This document shows, piece by piece, positions 57,406-64,000 of a DNA stretch of 64,000 nucleotides. The first letter of the stretch is position 1. Each line of letters opens with the position of its first letter. The DNA is from Acestrorhynchus altus (taxonomy: Eukaryota > Chordata > Actinopteri > Characiformes > Acestrorhynchidae), in contig CM067506.1 of the NCBI GenBank assembly GCA_034509495.1, positions 17,869,328 through 17,933,327 of the forward strand, written 5' to 3'. Below the pieces are notes generated by a model, which ran no database searches, was not told where the DNA came from, and saw only the letters and a program-made list of their open reading frames with translations. Made by a program: the position numbers and the translations under genes.

Positions 57406-57690
57406 GTCATATACTCTATATGTCCAAATATTTGCGGACACCCCCTTTTATTTAATGGTTTCAGATATTTTGCACCCATACGTTGTACCCATTGCTGACA
57501 ATGATGTACAAATGCATGCACAGAGAAGTACTGCTACTAGATTAGGACTCTTTGTAGCAAATAAACATAAAACTAATGGCATCATGTCTAATGCCAGGTA
57601 TGGGCTAGAGTGCTATAAAGCCCCCCAGCATTGAGCAGTGGATCTGTGTTGAATGATGGCGCTCCATCAAACACTTAGTTCCTTAGTCAT
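57406..57690 (-). repeat. AAGTATTGGGACACC-type transposon relic, copy 3
   Basis: ATGTCCAAATATTTGCGGAC, GTACCCATTGCTGACAATGA and GGGCTAGAGTGCTATAAAGC are the reverse-strand counterparts of the right half of the 35861-36300 copy. Confidence 0.55.
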
Positions 57691-58789
57691 CTGGGTTCTT
57701 TTTTGTAACCTCCCGGATGATTCAACACAATTATCAACTGGTTCCAGTAACCTATTTATAGTTTAGTTCAATTTTTGTTATAAAATATTTGGTTTAATAT
57801 GTGTATTAGCTGTAAAACAAACCACTGTTAACCTACAACAATGTGGTTACTGTTTCTAATGCATTTTTATTAAAAATCAAAATGTTAATTAGTTTTCAAA
57901 TGCAAATTTAACCCACTCCTACAATAGTCAAGGGAATTATGACTGATCAACAGCCATTCAAAATACTTGAACATAAAAATAAAAATGTTTCCATTATGCA
58001 GCTGTTTCTTGCACACTGATTCTTTAATGTATTGGAGCATTTTTGGAGCAAAACAAACCCAGTAACTTAAATCCTTCATTATATACATGCACAATATAGA
58101 ATAAATCATAAACCTAAATAAATACATAAATATTATGATACAACATAAAACTGCCAAAATAACTAATAATTAAACTATTACTTATTGTGATACTGCTGTT
58201 ACAAAAAGTGACCCCACTAAGCAAGTTAAGCAGCTTGTGCCAAAGAAAAATGCCATGTTCTTCATTTATTAAAATGATTTATTTTTATTGCTATTGAGGT
58301 AAAAATGTTCAATTAATCAGGATATTGACATCATATCACTGAGCACTAGTGTATGTACAGAGCCATGACTGCACTAAGGCTTTTATAAAGTGCAAAGTGT
58401 ACTTTATTACATTCTCAAAACACTTTCTGAGCTCTTGTAATAAACAGGCTGAATTTCAGGGTCATTTGAGAACATGTTTGTATGCCTTCTGTAGTGTGCA
58501 GAACAGTGTAGGCTGCCTCTGGATCTGCATGTAATGAAACCATTTAGACTTGTGACTGTTACTGCACTGGAAAGAAGGGAGATGAATTATTGCCAATCCG
58601 CATGATTCTGACACGTTCTCGCTCTCGCTGCGTGGGAAACAAACTCTGTCACCCAGCACCGTGTGTGTTCAGACAGGCCTGGGCTACACTACACTGGCTA
58701 AATATGGATACGAATATGACTCTATTTACCCATGTATTTCCAGAGTGTACAGAGTGTTGCTTGGTGTTTCATTACTGATAACACAATTA

Positions 58790-58945
58790 TAGTCAGGTCC
58801 ATAAGTATTTGCATGGTGTCACAGTTTTTGCGCTGTCTTTGTACACCAGCTCAGTAGATTTAAAGTGAAGCAACTACGACATAATTAAAGTGTAGACTCC
58901 TAGTGTAGACTCATTGACACATGTTCTAACATAATTGGACAAGCC
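58790..58945 (+). repeat. AGTCAGGTCCATAAGTATTTG-type element, partial
   Basis: AGTCAGGTCCATAAGTATTT is a recognisable tip of a fish DNA-transposon family, followed by family-like AAAGTGTAGACT and ATAATTGGACAAG. Confidence 0.5.
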
Positions 58946-59154
58946 AACAATTATTAATATATGGATACTTGGATGCAAATGCTTTGCAGTCTGGAACCCA
59001 TGGAAAAAGCTGAGTTTCCTACCTTGAGATGCTTTTCCAGGCTTCTACTGCAGCCGCCTTTGCTGCTGATTGTTTATCGTTTTCTCTCTATGGTTGATTT
59101 GAGGTTATGGTTGGGTCATAATGCATCTGCGGGCGCTGCATATAAATGTGCAGT

Positions 59155-59400
59155 TTGCACACAGGGGAATTTGTCCTCCGCATATAATCCATCCACGCAG
59201 TGAAACACACACATACACGCACTAGTGAGTGCACACACGCCCGGAGCAGTGTGCAGCCCTAGGCACGGCACCCAGGGAGCAGTTGGGGAACTAAATGCCT
59301 TTGTCTAAGCCACCTCAGTCATGTCCTGTCAGTTCAAGGAATCAACTTAGAAAGCATCCAGTCATAAGACTGGTTCCCTAACCATGAGGCCACAGTTGCC
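59155..59400 (-). mobile_element. tRNA-derived SINE, family A
   Basis: The minus strand reads TGTGGCCTCATGGTTAGGGA, ACCAGTCTTATGACTGGATG, GACAGGACATGACTGAGGTG, a central part and, at its 3' end, GGAGGACAAATTCCCCTGTG. The fullest copy of this family in the window. Confidence 0.8.
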
Positions 59401-59404
59401 ACTG

Positions 59405-59465
59405 TGTCTGTCTATGAAGTGCAGATACAAATCAAATCAAGTTTATTGTCACATCACATTTTTAA
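59405..59465. repeat. CAAATCAAATCAAGTTTATTGTCAC repeat end
   Basis: The phrase CAAATCAAGTTTATTGTCAC is widespread in teleost genomes as part of an interspersed element; only a short piece is present. Confidence 0.4.
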
Positions 59466-59559
59466 AGAAATCACACAGATTTTTAAAGAAAAAAAATTCT
59501 ATTTACATGTGCACTGGGTTTATAAATTAAATGTAGCTGTTGTGTGAGAAGCAATGGTG

Positions 59560-59960
59560 TGTTGTGAAAGTATTCGCTCACCCTTGGCATTTGCATCATT
59601 TCATTTACAGAACATGCTTGCAACTTTGAACATTTGATGTTTAACTAGGCCATTCCAATCACGTTTACACGTTTCCCCTTAAACCACTCAAGTGTTGCTT
59701 TAGCAGTATTTGTTAGGTCATTGTCCAGGTAGGAGGAAGGTGAACCTCCCCAGGCCCAAGTCACTGACAGTCTGAAACAGGTTTTACTCAAGAATATCTC
59801 TGTATTTAGCAGCATACATCTTCCTCTCGACTCAGACCAGAATATTTTTTATAACCTTCAGTGCTTAACTGATTGTACTTCTCAATAACTTTGTCCCTGA
59901 CTTGTTTGGAGATCTTCTTGGTCTTTGTACTGCTGTTTGGTTAGAGGTGCTAATTTTCAA
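59560..59960 (-). mobile_element. Tc1-like transposon fragment
   Basis: GTGAAAGTATTCGCTCACCC, GTCATTGTCCAGGTAGGAGG AAGGTGAACCTCC, CTGTATTTAGCAGCATACAT and CTTGTTTGGAGATCTTCTTG are antisense phrases of a fish Tc1-like family; no open frame. Confidence 0.6.
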
Positions 59961-60634
59961 TTAGCTGTGTTGATGTACAGAAATGATGTGTGGGCCTGTA
60001 TTTCTAGTAGCAAAGGTTATTGGAAAGGAGGATATGTAATGTGAATGTGAACTGTTTTCCCATGTTTCCCAATACACTGAGCTGTGAGGCTTGTTGTGAA
60101 ATCTTGGACTTTGGGTTGTTTACATTTCACCTCACAAAGTCCCACAGCCAATGAACATTGCCGACGCCTGCAGAGGAGTTTATTTTGGCTCTTGTTTAGG
60201 TGTTGCATCATATTTTTTCTGGAATAATAGCACTGTAGCAGTCCTTTTCTAGGCACATTAAATCACATCATATCCTTTAATTCCCTTTCAATTCTGCATA
60301 ATACCAGCCCTGTGCATATTAACTCTCTCTTTACAGTTTTAGGAAAGTGTTTAAGGACACAGATCTGGAACAGGTTGTTCTGCCTGTTGAGTCTTTAGGC
60401 AGGCTGAATCAGTTATCCTGTTTGCTTCCCATCTGCTGCAGGGAAAGATTCTAGCACACTTTATATCTGAAGCTCCGCTCACTCCACTGCATGAATTTGT
60501 TTTCAGCATGCCAATGTGTTTGGCTTAGCCATCCAGTCCTCCGGACCCCAACCAATCCAAAGTTCTGTTCTGTCCAAGGTCCCATTACAATTGAAGTTAA
60601 TAATCAAGGGCTGTAAAATACTGTCTCCTTAAGA

Positions 60635-60852
60635 TGTTATGCTTACATTTTGTTATGTTACAGCCTTATTCCAAAATGAATAAGTCTATCCAAAAGTCTA
60701 TACACAATACAGAGATGAAGAACCCAATGGTCACTCTGACAGAGCTCCAACATTCTGGGTCATTTCTGCAGCACTACACCAACCAGGCCTGTATGGTAGA
60801 GTGGCTAGACAGAAGCTATTCCTCTGTAAAAGGCACATGACATCCAGTCTGG
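60635..60852 (+). mobile_element. Tc1-like transposase fragment
   Basis: TTTTGTTATGTTACAGCCTT at the left joins directly to coding remnants KNPMVTLTELQHSG and NQACMVEWLDRSYSSVKGT, the helix-turn-helix/linker part of the same family as 44822-45645. The sequence between has been deleted. Confidence 0.75.
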
Positions 60853-60855
60853 AGG

Positions 60856-60933
<78 letters not shown>

Positions 60934-60976
60934 ATATATATATATATATATATATAGATAGTGAGAGAGAGTGAGA

Positions 60977-61019
<43 letters not shown>
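60856..61019. repeat. Compound microsatellite (TATC)n(TA)n...(AT)n
   Basis: A TATC run to about 60932, a TA run to about 60955, a GAGAGA-containing spacer, then a second AT run to about 61019. It abuts the Tc1-like fragment. Confidence 0.95.
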
Positions 61020-61025
<6 letters not shown>

Positions 61026-61839
61026 GAAAACACTCAGTATCAACACCAAGCCTTTCGCTTGGCAAATAACAACACACTAATCTAACCAACTACTTCTGAA
61101 AACAAAAGTAAGTTTTGTGCATGTTATGCAATCTCAATTTAAAATGCTGGCATGCTTAACATCCCCCAGTACAACAAACAATGGAGAGGAAAAGGAACAA
61201 ATAATGGCAGAAACACATAGACTTTTGTCCCCCCCTTCTAAATCTATACTTAAAAATGTTTGTAGAAATGGATTTTGACCAATTTGAATAAATAGAAAAA
61301 CCTGTCTGATTCATAATATATTATGTAAAACAACTTGTCTTGAAACTGCATATATTGACACCAAAACTGGAAAGTATCAAAACAACCCCAAACAGGAATT
61401 TGTGATTTTGGGTGAACTTATCCGTAACAATGTCACTCTTGCATAAGCAAGTATTGATCCAGCTCCAACAGATGCTATCAAACACACCTTGCTTCATTGA
61501 GCAGATACCAGCCCATCATATTACATGCACAGTGTGTCAGTGTCCTGTGAGAGCAAGGTGGAGTGAGACTGTGCCGATAAGAACCTCTCAGGTGACCCAT
61601 ACGTCACTGCAACCATGGTGAAGTTAAGTCTAATTAGGGTGAAGGCAGAAGGCCTCTGTACACATTTTATGATCTGCTGGGATCATGACAGCTCACAGAA
61701 AATAGCTTGTTTCAGCTTGTAAATGAGACTGCACTAAATTGTTGCTATCAATCTTGGGAGTATCTCCATTTTGACCATTTTAGTTTTCTTCATTATGTGA
61801 ACCTCTTGTTTGCTTATATCATAATTTCATGAGGAATGG

Positions 61840-61985
61840 ACCAGTAGAGCTGGTCCAAAATGACTTAAATGAATCTTATTTTACATGAATTTTCATTAAA
61901 AGTTAAGAACATTTTTGTCTTTTCCTGTAAAGGCACCGTTTTGGAGATGGACATGGTTTTGATGGGACAGCAACAATATGTCAAA
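61840..61985. repeat. CATTTTGGAGATACAT-type repeat, another copy
   Basis: CCTGTAAAGGCACCGTTTTG, GAGATGGACATGGTTTTGAT and GGGACAGCAACAATATG align with 39700-39800. Confidence 0.5.
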
Positions 61986-63202
61986 ATGTTTGTAGATAGC
62001 ACTTCTAATTATTATTAATTACTTTCTGTTCCTTTGCTTCAACACAGACTCTGTTTCCTGGGAATGTTTTAGACCAGATGTTTTATACCAACATTAGTGG
62101 TTGAGGTTCAGCCACAAGAACATTATTCTGGATCACTTAACCCCCAACCTTTCATCCCAAGCCGGATGGTGCTCCATCCTCAGAACACAGTGTTACTGCT
62201 CCACAGGCCAGTGAAATGGGGTGGAGGGTGCTTGGTAACTTTAGGTTGATCAAAGCGTCCTACTGTCACAGCTCATCTATAGAGACAGTACATGCAGTAC
62301 ATGCATTTGAAACATATTAAAGTATCTGAAAGTACTAATTAGAAGAGGTATCTGAACACTGACATATTATGAACTCCATTGCCATACTATACCAAGACCA
62401 TACCATGTGACTCGGTATTGAGCATTATGGTTCCCTCTCCATATATAGCTCAGACAACTTGGTAAAGACATCACTGCTGTGCTGTCCCAGTTGTCAATCA
62501 ACTTTATTAGCCCTATCGTTTTCTGCAAGGGTGTTCCCTGAGGAAGCTCTGGGTAAATAACCCCACAGCACAAATTTATGCAAACTCACACAGATATTTG
62601 AGTTGCCTGTGTCAGTGAAGCCAGCTTAGAAGGGGTCAACACAAAGGCAGAGCTGACATGAGCAAAGCTGGGTCTGTCTGTCTCTCTCATTTTCTCATTG
62701 TCTTTCTTGTTTGTATTCTTTTGCCTGCGTGTCATTTACAAAATGCTAAAATGCTGTCATTCAAGCTTTTGTCAACCAGACTGGTTTATGACTAATGCCA
62801 GCAACCTCCACATATTCTTTCCTGTTTACTCTTTGTCCAAAGGACTGACTGACGTAATGGTGGCAGTTTTAAAGGCGTGATTCACAGAATATGTTTTTTC
62901 TTCTTTTTTTCTTTTGTTTCTTTCTTTTTTTCTTAGATGGTATCACCCCTGGCTTATAGATCCAAACAGTGTTTGAAAGAATTAGCAGTGTAGAAAACTA
63001 TAAATCTGGAAATGTGGTATAATCAAAACAGGCCTGTGCAGCACTTTAGTTTCAAAACCCCAAAACTGCTACATTACAGTCTTGGTTCATTTATTGACTC
63101 ATTCGCCAAATATTTACATAGATTATCCCAGCCAATTAGTGGAAGCCTTTTATCAGACCTAAGCTGTGACACAGTAAAACACAACAGCTACCTCAAGAGC
63201 AG

Positions 63203-63875
63203 GGTTTCTTAACCTGTGGGCTGGTGACCACAAGTGCACCCTGAAGCACTTTCTAGTGATCCACACACCCATCCTCATTGGGAGGCAGAAGCCTATAGTC
63301 TATATATTTATAGTATATCATTAATTATTAATATTAAAACAAATAAAAATGAATGATTAATAGAAATGAACAATTAACACCATCACAGAAGCATGCAAAT
63401 GAATCATCAGTTTGAGACTTCAACTGGCTGCAGGCACCTAGTGCAGACATCTGGTTGGATATAGAAGTTTCTTAAATGAAAAAGAACAGTGATGCTGTTC
63501 CTCAGAAAAAAGCAAAAAATCATCCGCAAGTACAACCCAGACGACATCAGATATGCTGTGATGGCATAAGTATGTTGACATGGGTCCTGACATGAGGCAG
63601 CTTTTGGGCCAATTAAAAAGGGAAATCCATATTTTGTAACTATACATGTCTCATGTGAGCAACAGATCTTTACTTCTTGTGTATGTGAGCTACATTCGGG
63701 ACAGATGTTTTTATGAGAACATGCTGTTTTTGACCTCAGTGTCTGCACATGAGAAATGCAAAACAAAATTTACATAAAAAATGAGTTTTTGTTGTGCGCT
63801 ATTATGCTGTCCAGTTTTAAACAGGTCAGCCATGAGGTGGAAAAGGTTGGGAAGCCTTTTGGGAACCTGCTCAAG
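63203..63875. repeat. Possible hAT-derived non-autonomous element
   Basis: The left end GGGTTTCTTAACCTGTGGGC and the complement of the right end near 63840-63862 (GGCTTCCCAACCTTTTCC) are similar inverted ends of the type seen in hAT-derived elements. A 119-codon minus-strand frame inside shows Cys-X2-Cys pairs but no domain I can name. Confidence 0.35.
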
Positions 63876-64000
63876 AGGGATATGAATTGCGCGCAATAAA
63901 TTGACTCATTTTTATAGAGACAGGCATTTACATCATACCCAGTTTCTAGACAAAGGACAATTGGCTACTGTGTGAACCAGACCTTGTGACTTAGCTTTCT

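Larger units (their letters stand above)
55566..64000. other. Region downstream of sema4g without recognised genes
   Basis: 8.4 kb holding Tc1-like pieces, an inverted family A SINE, a compound microsatellite and a possible hAT-derived element. I looked for the genes next to human SEMA4G (MRPL43, TWNK) and saw no exon of either. Confidence 0.6.

Noticed and set aside
1..64000. An undescribed multi-gene system
   Set aside because: Only two ordinary vertebrate genes and mobile-element debris could be supported; nothing points to a new operon-like or defence system.

Overview
This is a stretch of vertebrate nuclear DNA, almost certainly from a ray-finned fish. It has exon/intron genes with GT-AG introns, long AT-rich non-coding stretches, CA/GT, AT, ATT and TATC microsatellites, and many fish-type mobile elements (Tc1-like transposons, tRNA-derived SINEs, an L2-like LINE, a solo LTR). 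Several dispersed repeats resemble families I associate with otophysan fishes (characins, catfishes and relatives). That placement is recall, not a search result.

Layout: (1) Positions 1-4875 hold the 3' end of a + strand gene: four exons, a very acidic C-terminal tail and a polyadenylation signal. I read it as slf2 (FAM178A, SMC5-SMC6 complex localization factor 2), from the protein ends and from its place just upstream of sema4g, as in human. (2) Positions 4880-6400 are intergenic and repeat-rich. (3) A CpG-rich block at about 6400-6690, ending in a splice donor, is the best candidate for the non-coding first exon and promoter of the next gene. (4) Positions 20525-54234 carry the coding exons of semaphorin 4G (sema4g), + strand: signal peptide, sema domain, PSI, Ig-like domain, one membrane span, and a cytoplasmic tail ending in a PDZ-binding ESSV. 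Thirteen downstream coding exons join in perfect phase. The one exception is the junction between the signal-peptide exon and the first sema exon, which is one base out of phase. (5) Positions 54235-55565 are the 3' UTR. From there to 64000 I see no gene, only repeats and unannotated sequence.

The two genes lie head to tail on the same strand and are functionally unrelated (chromatin/DNA repair versus cell-surface guidance signalling); their pairing is conserved synteny. Most of the window is intron, and much of it is mobile-element debris: five copies of one tRNA-derived SINE, two of a second, one of a third, at least eight Tc1/mariner-like fragments, several small inverted-repeat elements, and a solo LTR with an intact 5-base target duplication inside an older repeat. 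I found no operon, CRISPR array, tRNA or rRNA gene, and nothing that looks like a new multi-gene system. The most useful points are the sema4g phase break, a candidate upstream reading frame across the predicted 5' UTR splice, an ordered minisatellite, an inverted degenerate array, and several candidate conserved non-coding blocks.
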